A stretch of 64,000 bases of DNA from Adiantum capillus-veneris (GCA_014529385.2 CM043952.1:153019057-153083056), one strand, 5' to 3'; numbered from the stretch's first letter, positions 20,892 to 31,814 are shown. Numbers and translations are program-made. Notes: generated by a model from the letters alone, not told the origin.

Positions 20892-22783
20892 AGAACCAAA
20901 GAGCAAGATTTCTTGTCTACGGAGAATCGGGTGAGATGGGTTACCGGCTTTGGGATCCTGAGTCCAGAAAACTTATTCATAGCAATGATGTGCATTTCAA
21001 TGAAGCCAAGTTTCACACTAAGCTAGAGAAGACAGAGGAGATCGGAAGAGCTGTCTTCAGGGAAGATGGACCTAGTGCTAGCACATCAAGACAACATGGT
21101 CAGGCTCAGGAACAGCCTATAGTGGCTAGAGAGGCAGAGTCAGTTGTGGTGAGACGTTCTGAGCGTGTCTCCAAACCACCTGATCGTTATGTGCCATCTC
21201 TAAATTATGTCATGCTCACAAATTGCGGAGAACCATCTTGTTACAAGGAAGCATTACAAGTGCTTGACTTGAAGAAATGGCAGCTGGCCATGTAATCAGA
21301 GATGACGGCTCTGCATAAAACCCAGACATGGAAGCTAGTTAAATTACCACAGGGCAAAAAGGCTCTACCTTGTAAATGGGTTTACAGGTATAAGATCACC
21401 GCTCATGATAGTCAGCCAAAGTACAAAGCAAGGCTTGTTGCCAAGGGCTTTAAGCAAGAACAAGGCATTGACTTTGATGAAGTCTTCTCTCCAATGGTCA
21501 AGATGACTACATTGAGATGCTTTCTTGCATTGGTTGCTATATTGGATTTGGTGTTGCACCAAATGGATGTCAAGACAGCGTTCTTGCATGGTGATTTAGA
21601 TGTGGAAATTTACATGCAGTAACCAGAAGGGTTTGTTGAGAAAGGCAAGGAAGATTTGGTATGCCAGTTGTTAAAGAGTCTTTATGGCTTAAAACAATCA
21701 CCAAGGGCATGGTACCATAAGTTCCACCAGTTTATGCTTTCTCAAGGCTACAAACGTAGTGAGTTCGATCACTGTCTATATACAAAGAAGGCTAAGGATG
21801 GCAGTTGGCTGATCCTTATTTTGTATGTGGATGACATGTTGATTGCTGGCAAACACTTGGAAGAAATTTCAGCTTTGAAGTCAAAGATGGAAAAATCGTT
21901 TGACATGAAAGACATGGGTGAGGCAAGTCATATACTTGGTATGTGCATTGAGAGAGACAGATCAAAGAAGCTGATTTGGTTATCTCAAACAGAGTATATT
22001 GACAAGGTTTTGCAATGTTTCAATATGGAGAAGGGAAAGGCATTGAGTGTTCCATTGCCACCATATGTGAAACTTAGCAAACAAGATTGTCCTATGTCTG
22101 AGGAAGAAAAGGCTGAAATGGATAAGATTCCATATGCGTCTGCAGTGGGTAGTTTGATGTATGCAATGATTGCTACACGTCCGGATATTGCATTTGCAGT
22201 GAGAGTGGTTAGCAGATACATGTCAAATCCCGGCAAGAAACATTGGGAGGCAGTGAAAGGTATCATGAGATACTTAAAACATACAAACAGTATGCGCATA
22301 TGCTATGGTAGTCAGGATTTGAGTGTCAGAGGATACACCGATTCAGATTATGCAGGAGATTTGGATAAGAGGAGATCTACATCAGGCTATGTCTTTACAT
22401 TGGCTGGAGGTGCCATATCATGGCGATCTCGATTACAAGATTGTGTTACGCAGTCTACTACAGAAGCTGAGTATGTTGCAGCAAATGAGGCATGCAAAGA
22501 AGCTATTTGGCTTGGGAGATTGGTAGCAGACTTGGAAATCAAAGTAGATATGCCAGAGTTATATTGTGATAGTCAAAGTGCTATACAATTGGCAAGGAAT
22601 CCAGTGTTCCATTCGAAGACTAAGCATATTGATGTGAAATATCACTTTATTAGGGAAGTACTTGAAGACAAGCAGATACAACTGCTGAAGATCCACACCA
22701 AGGACAATCCTGTTGATCTACTCACAAAGGGACTTCTAGGAGAGGGCTTTGTGCATTGTCGTGAGTTATTGGGCATTGGATAG
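20892..22783 (+). pseudogene. Copia reverse transcriptase and RNase H
   Basis: After the integrase tail and a linker (RRSERVSKPPDRYVPS), the RT begins at WKLVKLPQGKKALPCKWVYR. It continues LVAKGFKQEQGIDFDEVFSP, MDVKTAFLHGDLDVEIYMQ, a TAA at 21620, YGLKQSPRAWYHKF and catalytic YVDDMLIAG near 21826. RNase H follows in one 375-codon open stretch: TDSDYAGDLDKRRSTSGYVF, TEAEYVAANEACKE, DSQSAIQLARNPVFHSKTKH. Catalytic residues are present; only a few stops separate this from a functional domain. Confidence 0.92.
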
Positions 22784-22867
22784 ATGGAAGCCATGTAAAT
22801 CTTTGTACATTTATGTTCATAGATTTACAGTTACTTAAAGTGCCACATTGGACTTTAAGTGGGAGGT

Positions 22868-23103
22868 TGTTGGGATTAAAGCCCAAGTGGCCTCTTATAC
22901 GGATATGGCCGCCCGCCCTCCTAACTCACTTACCTCTAACTCTTTGTATATACTCACTTATACTTTTGTGGATAATAAGGTTTTGGGAGATAACCCTTCA
23001 AACAGAGTTCTCTGCGTACTGTGTACTGTGTAAGCTCTCTGTGTATCTATGTGTGTGTGTGTGTGTGTGAGAGAGTCGATCCACGCTCCGCTCCGCCACT
23101 TCA
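22868..23103 (+). repeat. 3' LTR of Copia
   Basis: 236 bp. It is preceded by polypurine tract AAGTGGGAGGT (22857-22867) and followed by target duplication ATACC. It is nearly colinear with the 5' LTR. Confidence 0.93.
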
Positions 23104-23899
23104 ATACCCTCTCATAAAAGTGAAACTCCTACAGGTAAAAGAGAGGTTGTACAAAGACATGCAAGAAGATGGCGCGGATAAAGACCACCGAAAGTGGAGG
23201 TTAAGTTGGCTGAACACTAATCTGCGGTATTTGATTCTGTTCACAAGAGCACCTGTAGCCCTGCAAAGAGATCCCACATTTTTTCTTGTACCCAGAGTAA
23301 GGACATGGCAAGAGCATGAGGCACTGACAAAGAAGCGGCCAATCTGGCTGAACTACCCAAGACTGCCGGCTCCAGAGAAAGGACAAGCAATAAAGGAATA
23401 CATGGTGAAAACCCTAAGGGGCACCATGTCTTTCTTCAAGAGTCTACCAGACCTCTCCTGTGCCATGTTATATAAAATACGCCGAATGCTGCTCATTTGT
23501 ATTGAAGTATTTCATGAGCCAGAGCAAGCAGGCACCCCGTGGATGTCATTCCTTGAGGGAAATAAGGGGTTATGCTATGATCTAAGTAGTCAGCCTTCCG
23601 AAGAAGTACTCTATGGCTTCTATGCCCGGTGTATGTTCTTGCCATCGGATAATATGTTAGCGTTTGAGGAAGCTTTCTACACTGGATTCTTCACTTGGCG
23701 AACGAAGATCTTTGCGCCAGTGATCAGCAACCTCACATCCAGATTTGTAGGCTACTCAATGGTGGAGCTGAAGAACAGAGTGACCATGCAATTTCTGCAA
23801 GTGCCATACAAAGAAAGAAAAATCAGACACCAGAAGGCACTGGATGTGCTTAAAGACCGCCTCGCCAGTCATCAACCCAAAGATTATTTCAGTCCATAA
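23104..23899 (+). pseudogene. coiled-coil element protein, C-terminal domain
   Basis: An uninterrupted run of about 265 codons immediately after the Copia target site. It reads as a globular domain: VKERLYKDMQEDGADKDHRK, LNTNLRYLILFTRAPVAL, RTWQEHEALTKKRPIWLNYP, LPDLSCAMLYKIRRMLLICI, ending LASHQPKDYFSP at a TAA. No known family is recognised. The open state next to broken upstream parts suggests either recent decay or chance. It lies 40 bp upstream of the polypurine tract, as the last coding part of an LTR element would. Confidence 0.6.
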
Positions 23900-23938
23900 A
23901 GCTGTGTCAAGGGACGACATAGGGGAGGAGGGGGGGAA

Positions 23939-24343
23939 TGTTAGCAGCAAGCTAACACGGATACCATTTTTTGGAGTTCTCTTTGTAAAACAATTATTAT
24001 TTTGATAAATCGGGAATATTTTAACTCCTAATTTCTTGGATAAACTCTGTAGTTAATGAGCTAGGGCTACAAGCTTATAGATTGTATCAGCCAATCATTT
24101 CCCAGCTTTGGTAGAACTCCAGATTAGTAGTTTTGACCACCCAAAAACCTTGGCTAAGGTATAAAAGCCAATTTTTGTAAGTTTTTTATAAGTTTTTGGA
24201 TAAGAAATACACAGCATGAGCTAACGACGCTCATTCTCTCCTTCTCTCGCTTCCTACTCCCTCCCCGGTTGTCACATTGCAATTGTGTTTGTTGCATTGC
24301 AAGCGCAGGTAAGAGCTCTACGAATTGATGTAAGCAGTTCACA
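23939..24343 (+). repeat. 3' LTR of the coiled-coil element (right end approximate)
   Basis: It begins TGTTAGCAGCAAGCTAACA, which contains an inverted repeat (GTTAGC/GCTAAC), directly after the polypurine tract. It contains a TATA box and a pyrimidine-rich stretch (CTCTCCTTCTCTCGCTTCC) 3' of it, as in plant LTR promoters. The end is placed at GTTCACA by the CA rule only. Confidence 0.5.
24160..24167 (+). promoter_or_regulatory. TATA box in LTR
   Basis: TATAAAAG in the context GCTAAGGTATAAAAGCC, about 220 bp into the LTR. It is the likely core promoter of the element. Confidence 0.5.
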
Positions 24344-24772
24344 GTATTTCGTAGCTTTTGGCGTCACCGGACCCGCGGCCTAATTTCATCATAACTAGGA
24401 ATTTACACTTTTAAATCTAAAACTAAGCATAGGTGGGGTATTGGGGCATCATTGTTAAGCATTTACATGCATTTTGGGTCGAAACCGAGTAGGTCAAAAA
24501 TCCACTGCTATTAATAATCGTTATGTTTGGATGTCATCTGATGCTTTAACAGATGTGATTTGTTTGTCGATGAGCGATTGGCTTTTGGTGATTTCAGTCA
24601 CTTGAGTGTAGCCTGAGTTAGATGCGAGTTGTTAGTTGTTTTCCGAGAGATTGACAACCTCTTGTAGCCTCTATGCACTAGTCGAGTCAGCTTCATCCCA
24701 TGGATTGACAATTTAATTGTGGTTCTCGCTAATATTGCAATAAGATAGGATGGTGAGGTTACACATGCGTCT

Positions 24773-24785
<13 letters not shown>
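24344..24785. other. unassigned non-coding stretch
   Basis: No ORF with a domain, no repeat of any other segment and no LTR terminus is recognised. It ends in a short CA repeat leading into a GA microsatellite. Confidence 0.45.

Positions 24786-24841
<56 letters not shown>
24786..24841. repeat. (GA)n microsatellite
   Basis: About 28 uninterrupted GA units preceded by (CA)n. It lies where the related G2 LTRs have a shorter GAGAGAGAGAGAG tract and is probably an expansion within the gypsy-D LTR. Confidence 0.95.
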
Positions 24842-24844
<3 letters not shown>

Positions 24845-25714
24845 GACCCCCCAAGCTATCCCCCTCCTTGATTTGGTCGAACCCCTCTTATAGCACTATC
24901 TGACACTTGATTGGACCTCCTTAAGCCTGGCCAATTACGTGCTTAGTGCATATCAAGAAAAAAGGGTAGCCTTGGGACAAGGCTACCCTTTTCCCTTTGA
25001 GAGAGAGGACTGGATAAATGCATAAACAAATAATTAAATTAACTAAATTATCATTGGACCCCTTGGGAGGCCAACCAATAGACTTTAGGCATACCATGAG
25101 GGCAACATGAGGAGGAGCTTGACAAGTGTCCTAGATGCTTTCTTTGTACCAAGCTTGCCTTGTGTGAGGGTGTATGTGTTTTCTCTCTAGCTCCTACAAT
25201 GAGGGCTCGCCCCCCCCCCCCCCCCCGAGGGATATGCATTGAATTTTGAACACCTTACCCCCTCAAGCACCTTAGTCATGGAGCACCTTAGCACCTTAGT
25301 CATTAAGCACCTCAAGCACCTTAGTCAGCAAGCACGACAAGCATCTCAAGCACCTTAGTCAACAAGCACCACAAGTACCTCAAGCAGCTTAGTTAGCAAG
25401 CACGACAAGCACCTCAAGCTTGGCACGTGATCTCTAGTACAACCCTAGCTTACCTAATGTCAAAGTACTTTTAACACTAACCTTTGGAGGTCTTTAAAGA
25501 AGCTAACCCTAAGGTCATTAAGCTCCATTAGCTAGCCTTGATCTTTGACACGCCATCTCTCATTTGGATCCATTTACCATTGGCCTCGTGCTGAGATAGA
25601 TCTGTAAGCACATGTCTATATTCTAACCCTTGTTCGCATTTATTCTCCCACATTAAATGATCAGTTTAATATGAGAAAATAATTTGGGTTTGTTAGATAT
25701 TAAATTTTATGACA
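24842..25714 (-). repeat. 3' LTR of gypsy-D (minus), partial
   Basis: On the minus strand it starts at 25714 as TGTCATAAAATTTAATATC, matching the G2 LTR start (TGTCATAATAACTAATATC). It shares the landmarks GGGCGAGCCCT, GAGAGAAAACACA and AGGGGTCCAATGA with G2 LTRs in the same order, but the text between them is largely different, so it is a related subfamily. The distal end is lost beyond the GA microsatellite. A poly-C tract at about 25210-25226 expands the G-rich landmark. Confidence 0.65.
25263..25425. repeat. short tandem repeat, core CTCAAGCACCTTAGTC
   Basis: Three to four imperfect copies of a unit about 45-50 bp long built on AAGCACGACAAGC and CTCAAGCACCTTAGTCA. The unit is not present in the related G2 LTRs and is private to this subfamily LTR. 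Confidence 0.75.
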
Positions 25715-26238
25715 TGGGATATGAAGAGAGTTGCCATTTGGTGTGCCTTAATAGTCTTTTGGAGCCTATTGCCATGGAGAAGATAACCATCTTGCAATGT
25801 GAATGGTTCTTCTTTCTTCCCCAATGCAAGGGCTGACATTATGTCTTTAAAGTCAGGGTCAGTAGCACACTCATCTATCATAGAAGATAGATCATTGTGA
25901 GTTTCTATAAATACCGCATTGGCTCTTGATCGTCGTGAAAGTGCATCGAGCAATATGAAAATAAAATTGCAAAAGAAAATTTGCCCACCTCATTTTTTTA
26001 CCGGAAAGCTTGGTTTGGGTCATGAAGTACTCGAGACTTTGGTGGTCCGCTCGCAAAATAAAAAAAGTCCCCAATAGATAGTGCTTCCATGTGTCTAGGG
26101 CATGTAGAACAACTAAAATCTCTTTCTCATATATGCCCAAGACTTGTTCATCAGCATTGAGCCTTTGGCTCTCATATGATATGGCATGCCCTTCTTGAAG
26201 CAAGACTACTCTAAGGCAATCACCACTAGCATCACATT
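25715..26238 (-). pseudogene. gypsy-D RNase H end and pre-integrase tail
   Basis: On the minus strand: CDASGDCLRVVLLQEGHAI (catalytic Asp), EKEILVVLHALDTWKHYLLG, ILRADHQSLEYFM, then a frame change to LDALSRRSRANAVFIETHND and DGYLLHGNRL. In relatives this is followed by the zinc domain and integrase core. Here 30 codons of unrelated text lead into the LTR, so integrase was deleted. The upstream half of RNase H lies beyond the TIR insertion. Confidence 0.8.
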
Positions 26239-26511
26239 CTGGGGGGGGGGGGGGGGGGGGGGGGGTCATTATATCTGAAACCTATATTTCATGTGCATTC
26301 AAGGAGTATTTATAAAACGCCTTATCTATGAATTTTTCACCAATAGAAGGAACCATTTTCCTATTCAATCTGTAATTTTTTTCTTCAAGACCATTTTTTC
26401 AACACCCTTCTGTATGTAAATCTGTGAGAGAATATAGAATAAAATAATCCCTACTATTGAATCCATGTGATAGGCATTTTTTTAATTGTAGTGACCCCCC
26501 CCCCCCCCGAG
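26239..26511. mobile_element. 273-bp TIR element with poly-G/poly-C ends, 8-bp TSD
   Basis: The element is flanked by an exact 8-bp duplication ATCACATT (26231-26238 and 26512-26519). It splits the RNase H of gypsy-D between VQCD and CDASGD; removing it with one duplication restores the reading. The left end reads CT-G25-TCATTATA. The right end, reverse-complemented, reads CTC-G14-TCACTACA, so the inverted ends share CT, a poly-G run and TCAYTA. The internal sequence is AT-rich and non-coding. The 8-bp duplication suggests mobilisation by a hAT-type transposase (inference). Confidence 0.8.
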
Positions 26512-27420
26512 ATCACATTGGACCTCAAATGGCTTTGAGAGATCCGGAGGCATAAGAACTTGTTGGGAGGTAAGCTTCTCTTTGAGCTTGTCAAAAGCAT
26601 TTTTCTCTTTAGCAGTCCATGAGTACTTAACATTCTTCTTTCTTAAGTCATGTAATGGTCCTGCTATTTGAGAGAATTTAGTTGTGAAGCGTCTATAGTA
26701 TGCACACATACCAATAAAGCTTCGTAGCTCATGGAGATTCTTGGGATTAGGCCATGCTTTTATTACCTCCAACTTTGATGGATCCATATGGATACCATCT
26801 TGAGAGATAATATGACCTAAGTATCAAATCTCTTGAAGGAAAAATTCACTCTTCTTTTGATTGATAAAAAGCTTGTTCTCCCTCAAAGCTTGGAAAATCA
26901 CCTGGAGATGTTGCTTGTGTTCCTCCAAGGACTTGGAGTAGATAATGATATCATCAAAAGAACACTCCAGTGAACTTGCGGTAGGGTCTAAATATTTTCT
27001 CCATCAAACAATTGAATGTGGCTGGTGCATTAATCAAGCCGAAAGGCATGACTAGATATTCATAAACACCAAACGTTGTACGAAACGCGATCTTTACGAT
27101 ATCTTAATTCACTATAGCCACTTTTAAGGACATTCCTACTGAAGTAGGTTGCACCTTGTAGCTTATCAAACATATCTTCTATCCACAATATGGAAAATCT
27201 GCCTTTGATAGTGATATGGTTTAGCACTCGATAGTCCACACACATGCGGTATGTACCATCTTCCTTTTGCACTAAAATGACTGGAGAACAAAAGAGAGAG
27301 GAGCTTGGCCTCACCATCCCTTTGTCTACCAATTCTTGTACTTGCATCATGACCTCCTCTTGTTGAGCTTGCGAAACTCGATAAGGAGGCTTGTTAGGTG
27401 GTGAGCTTCTTGGTAGGAGC
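26512..27420 (-). pseudogene. gypsy-D reverse transcriptase and start of RNase H
   Basis: Minus-strand order: VQELVDKGMVRPSSSLFCSP, VQKEDGTYRMCVDYRVLNHI, DKLQGATYFSRNVLKSGYSE (catalytic Asp region changed to RNVL), [14 protein letters not shown], then a one-base insertion that breaks the F-DD catalytic box near 26955. After that come LEEHKQHLQVIFQALRENKL and PSKLEVIKAWPNPKNLHELR (connection). Colinear with the RT of gypsy-B but more damaged. Confidence 0.88.
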
Positions 27421-29066
27421 TCAATTCAATGGTCATCATGCCCTCGTTTTGGTGGTAAGGCCATAGGGATATCATCGATAAAAACATCTTGGAATCCATT
27501 TAGAAAATTAGACAAGTTTGACTCTTCTTGATTCCTACCATTTTCATTTGATTAAACATTAGCACAAAAATCATGTACGCAAAAACTGAGGTTTTCATTG
27601 ACTTATCAAAAGTAGGTGAATTTACAAGTGGTATAGTACGACCGGACTCATCAAAACCTATATACATGCTCTTTCCCGTGTAGGTGAAGTAGATTCTCCT
27701 TTCAAGGACCTTCATGTTGGCAACCATGTGGCTGAACCATAGTTCCCCTAGGATAACATCCTCATGTTGGAGAGGAAAGATGAAAAAATCTTCTTTGTCG
27801 ACGTATCTTTGGACATGAAGCCTCAACTTCCCAATCAAGGGAGTAACGGAGGCTTGATGTCCCTTGAAAACTCCATTGGCAATTACAGTCTCTCCCATCT
27901 CAAAAGCTTGAATGCCCAACTTAGTGGCCAACTTCGTTAATATGAAGTTGTGAGTAGAGCCTGGGTCGAATAGAATGAAGGCATCGTGCTCCCTTACCTT
28001 TCCCCAAGCATAGGAGAGAGGTGATCCTTTGCAATGGGCATCGTCTTTTGGATCTTTGATCGTGGAAGCTATAGGAGTCTAATTGTGGGAATTTCTTTTG
28101 GGGCAAGAATGGTAGCCATGTCCTTGCTCCCCACACTTGAAGAATTTGCGGTACTTACGAAAAGTTTCTAGCTCTTCAGGAGATGGTTTATTTTTACCTT
28201 TGTAAACTCCCTTCTCCTTGGACCAATTGTTGTTGTTGTTTTTGTTGTTGGAATTGCATTGGGAATAGTTTTGGGCATTGTTCTTCCCCTTTGCATCATT
28301 TCGATCTTTGTTTTCCATAGGCTTGGCAGTCCTTTTGGCCCCTTGTTGGAAATTGATGCGCGAAGCAACCATAGTCTAGTGTATTACTTCGATGATGGAA
28401 CCAGGCCGTTGAGACTTGACATACTCAGCCATTTCTTCAGATAATCCCACACAGTATTGTTGCTTTTGCTTGGTGAAGTCTATCTTTTGAAAGACGGTAG
28501 CCTTGAGATGTAAATCCCAAAACTTGTCCACATATTTTGTGGATAGACTCATTGGAGAGCAACTTCAAACTCCGCTATTTGGTAAGCATTTTGTCCTTTG
28601 CATCGCTTGCAAGGAATTGCTTCATGATGGAAACTCATAGAATTTTCCATGTCTTTGGGGATTCTCCATTTCCACGAAGGCTAGCCCATCATTGTCGAGC
28701 AAATTTTTGGAAGTGCATAGCTACATGACGTAGCTTGGAGGACTTTGTGAAGCCCTTGTCTCCAAAGGCCACGTCAAATTGTTGGTTGAAGGCCAATACT
28801 TTGTCGGTAGCACCAAAGGTGCCATCATCAGTGAGAAAAGAGATACTCTTTCCTCCCTCTTTGAATTTCTTTAGCTTTTGGGACCTTCTCCACGCAGGGT
28901 AGGATTTGCGATGTCCTCTCCTCTTATATTCTCTAGGAGAATAACTATTGCTTTCGTTGAAAGAGGAGGAAGGTAAAGAAGAAGGAGAAGAGGGTGACCT
29001 CTTTCTTGCCTAATCTTCCTTTGTTTCCTCTCTTCGCTTTTGTATGACAAGGAGAAGGACTATGAG
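27421..29066 (-). pseudogene. gag: gypsy-D gag (C-terminal part) and protease
   Basis: Downstream of the Copia-2 insertion, gag resumes with RS/Lys-rich text. It continues through a degenerate capsid region (similar to FKEGGKSISFLTYDGTFG in gypsy-B) and a spacer with a poly-Asn stretch (NSNNKNNNNNWSKEKGVYKG), then a knuckle CGEQGHGYHSCP whose first cysteine pair is altered (FFKCGEQGH). Protease follows: FILFDPGSTHNFI, VTPLIGKLRLHVQRYVDKED and EDVILGELWF. The DPGS active-site variant is shared with gypsy-B and so is a family trait rather than damage. Confidence 0.82.
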
Positions 29067-29067
29067 T

Positions 29068-29261
29068 TGGAATTAGGGTTGCAAACAAACGCACACAGCT
29101 TGGAGAAGACAAAGGAAGCTCAAGGCACACAATTGAGAATGTGTTAACTTAGTGTGCAATGGAAAGATAGATAGCCCTAGAGTGATGGGTGTATATACAA
29201 TGCACGGGGGAAAAAACCTCCTAAAGAGGGAAAAAATGCCCCGACGGTCCTAGTGTGTTCA
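29068..29261 (-). repeat. 3' LTR of Copia-2
   Basis: On the minus strand it runs from about TGAACACACTAGG to CCCTAATTCCAAC. It is colinear with 33831-34026, including the CCGACGGTCC and AAAAAACCTCCTAAAGAGGG blocks (plus-strand reading). Confidence 0.88.
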
Positions 29262-29270
29262 CACACATCA

Positions 29271-30873
29271 CTACCACATGTATATGGTAAGAAATCCCCC
29301 CTGGAGTGATGCGGTGAATGAGAGCTGGCACATGAGTAAAGGGTAGTGCCATGCCCTGAGGACATGATAAGTCCACAAAGGGAGGTAATCCCAAAGCTTT
29401 GTGGAAAGCTTCAAACTTCTCACGAAATAAGTGAAAAGATCTGCAAGGTTGTCCTGTGTTGGCACATAAGCCAAGTTGATCTCTCCTATTGAGAGCCTCT
29501 CCTTGACATAGTGGTAATGCACCTCAATGTACTTTGTGCGAGCATGAAAAATTGGGTTCCTTGCAACTGCCAATGCCCTCTGACTGTCAATGTAGATAGT
29601 GTTGGTAGTGTCCTGTCCAACACCCAAATCACCCATAAGGCGTCTGAGCCATACACACTCAACCGTAGCTATGAAGACTACCATGTACTCAGCCTCACAA
29701 CTCGAAGTGGCCACAGTAGGTTTTTTCTGTCTCAACCATGATATACATGAACTGCCAAGCATGAGACAAAAACCACTTGTGGACACTCGCGTGTCAAAAC
29801 AACTAGCCCAATCTGAGTCGAAAAAAGCATGTAAGTCTGGGGGTAATGATCCCCCCTTGAGATAAAACAAGCCAAGATGTAAAGTTCCACTAAGGTAGCG
29901 GAAAATCTTCTTAACAGCCTGCCAATGCTTAGACCCTGGGCTATGCATAAATCTGCTGACCTGTGAGACTACAAACTGAATATCCGGCCTCGTGTTGCAT
30001 ACATAAATGAGGCATCCAATAGTAGTTTGGTAAAGAGTGACATCAACGGGATAGCCAGCATCATGTAGACTTAATTTCAAGCCTATTTCCATGGGAGTGG
30101 CAATTGGTTTGCAATCCTCAAGTCCAAACCTACATAGCAATGTCTCTATGTAGCACCACAATGAGAAGTACATCACCCTCATGCTTTACATGCAATGTGC
30201 TTTCTGTTGGACTGTTACGAAAGCCTTGTTTGACCAAATGAGTATCAACTTTCTCTTACCAAGCACGAAGAGATTGCTTCAACCCATACAAAGCCTTCTT
30301 ACATCTGCACACTTTGTCCTCTTGTCTTTTCTTGACAAAACCGCGAGGCTGCGTTACATAAACTTCCTCAAATATGTCACCATTCAAGAAAGAAGAAACA
30401 ATGTTTGATTGATGTACATCCCAACCAAAATGAGATGCCAATACACATAGAAAACGCACAATAGTCATACGACAAGTGGGAGCAAAAGTCTCTTCATAAT
30501 CTATGTCTTTTTGTTGTGCATAACCCTTTGCAACAAGTCGAGCCTTATGACGATCGATCTCACCATCCGGCTTGCGTTTCAACTTGTAAACCCACTTTGT
30601 ACCAATGGCCTTTTTGCCAGGAGGCAAATCACATAAATTCCATGTGTCATTTTCTATAAGTGCATCATATTCTGATTGCATGGCAGTCATCCAATTTTTT
30701 GAATTTTTTGCTTCATCAAAAGACAAAGGTTTCTCAACATCATGTAAGCTAGACACAGCCAAAGCATAACAATCTGATGCATAAGATGCATGGCCAGAGC
30801 CTGAACGAGTACGACTAGGCAAAGGTGCATCCAATTTATTGTCACACAATGTATGCACCAGCCATTTTGGCAT
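29271..30873 (-). pseudogene. Copia-2 reverse transcriptase and RNase H, YVDD region deleted
   Basis: RT starts on the minus strand with WMTAMQSEYDALIENDTWNL and proceeds through GTKWVYKLKRKPDGEIDRHK, LVAKGYAQQKDIDYEETFAP and YGLKQSLRAW. Text then jumps from EGDVLLIVV to LHRDIAM and FGLEDCKPIATPMEIGLKL; the YVDD catalytic loop and following helix are missing. RNase H is long and open: FDSDWASCFDTRVSTSGFCL, CEAEYMVVFIATVECVWLRR, DSQRALAVARNPIFHARTKY. The RT cannot be catalytic. Confidence 0.88.
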
Positions 30874-31814
30874 ACCTCTAGCCTGCTCATTTTCAGTCCT
30901 TTCCTCATCAAGTACATCATGTACATTTGCATCAGTGATAGGCTGATCTGTAACATTTTTAGAAACCCCATAGGCTGTACATTTGCCTCACTGGAATTTA
31001 CATTCGAACTACCATCACTAAAAAGAGGCAACAAAGTGTCATAAATGTCCTGTGAGCTTACATTACTGTCTCTAGTACATGACAACAAGGGCTAAACAGA
31101 ATTTTCCAGAAATACTACATCCCGTGAAACGAGAATACACTTTGTTTACTCTTGATACAACCAGTAACCTTTCCTTTCAGCACTATAACCAACAAAAATA
31201 CATTTGACAGCCTTTTCTGCGTTGTGTTTGTGGCACCAAATCATATGCCAAACAGCCAAAAACATGCATGTGCTCAATAGAAGGCTTTCTATCATGCCAT
31301 GCTTCATATGGAGTAATAGACTACAAAGCTTTTGTAGGACACCTGTTAAGTATATAAGTGGCACACATTATGGCCTCAACCCAAAAAGAATGCGGTAAAG
31401 CTTGACTTTTGACCATATATCGTGCCATTTTTGTAAGTGACCCGTTTTTCCTCTCAGCTACACCATTTTGTTGAGGCATATAAGGCACCGTACATTGGCG
31501 TTTTATCCCATGACTAGCCAGAAATGCATTAAATTCATGAGACATATACTCCCCCCTCAATCGGAACGGAGGGTGCCCATAGTATATTTCGAGACATTTT
31601 CAGCCATAGCCAAAAAAAAATTGAAGGACATAAAAACTTCAAACTTCACTTTAAGCGGAAATACCCATGCACACCTGGAGTAATCATCAATGGAAGTCAT
31701 GAAGTAAAGGTAATTGCCCAAGGACGGAGTTTGCATGGAGCCACAAACATCACTATGCACAAGCTGCAACCTGCATGTGGCCCTAACTGAACAATCCTTT
31801 GAAAACTTTGAACG
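30874..31814 (-). pseudogene. Copia-2 integrase and linker
   Basis: Minus-strand integrase motifs: QLVHSDVCGSMQTPSLGNYL, SIDDYSRCAWVFPLKVKFEV (catalytic D), MRGEYMSHEFNAFLASHGIK (expected D-GGEY changed), PQQNGVAERKNGSLTKMARY (catalytic E). It ends with FWVEAIMCATYILNRCPTKA and a KCIFVGYSAERKGYWLY segment. The linker to RT is Ser/Asn-rich and frameshifted. Confidence 0.85.

Larger units (their letters stand above)
17524..23103 (+). mobile_element. near-complete Ty1/Copia element, TSD ATACC
   Basis: 5,580 bp bounded by LTRs that start TGTTGGGATTAAAG and end in CA, flanked by a perfect 5-bp duplication ATACC (17519-17523 and 23104-23108). Internal order is primer-binding site, long leader, gag, protease, integrase, RT, RNase H, polypurine tract: the canonical Copia layout. 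The LTRs differ at roughly ten substitutions in ~205 alignable bases plus a (GT)n length difference. The insertion is therefore old but the most complete in the window. About ten stops/frameshifts disable it. Confidence 0.95.
13367..24343 (+). mobile_element. LTR-type element encoding a coiled-coil protein, no pol (nonautonomous)
   Basis: After removing two Copia insertions (14058-15445 and 17524-23103), a single ~3.5-kb plus-strand coding region remains. It is followed by a strong polypurine tract (GGGGAGGAGGGGGGGAA) and an LTR-like sequence starting TGTTAGCAGC at 23939 that contains a TATA box. The protein shows no protease, RT, RNase H or integrase motif. This fits a nonautonomous LTR retrotransposon carrying one structural, possibly gag-like, protein. 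The 5' LTR was not found upstream in the window, so the left boundary is open. Confidence 0.55.
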
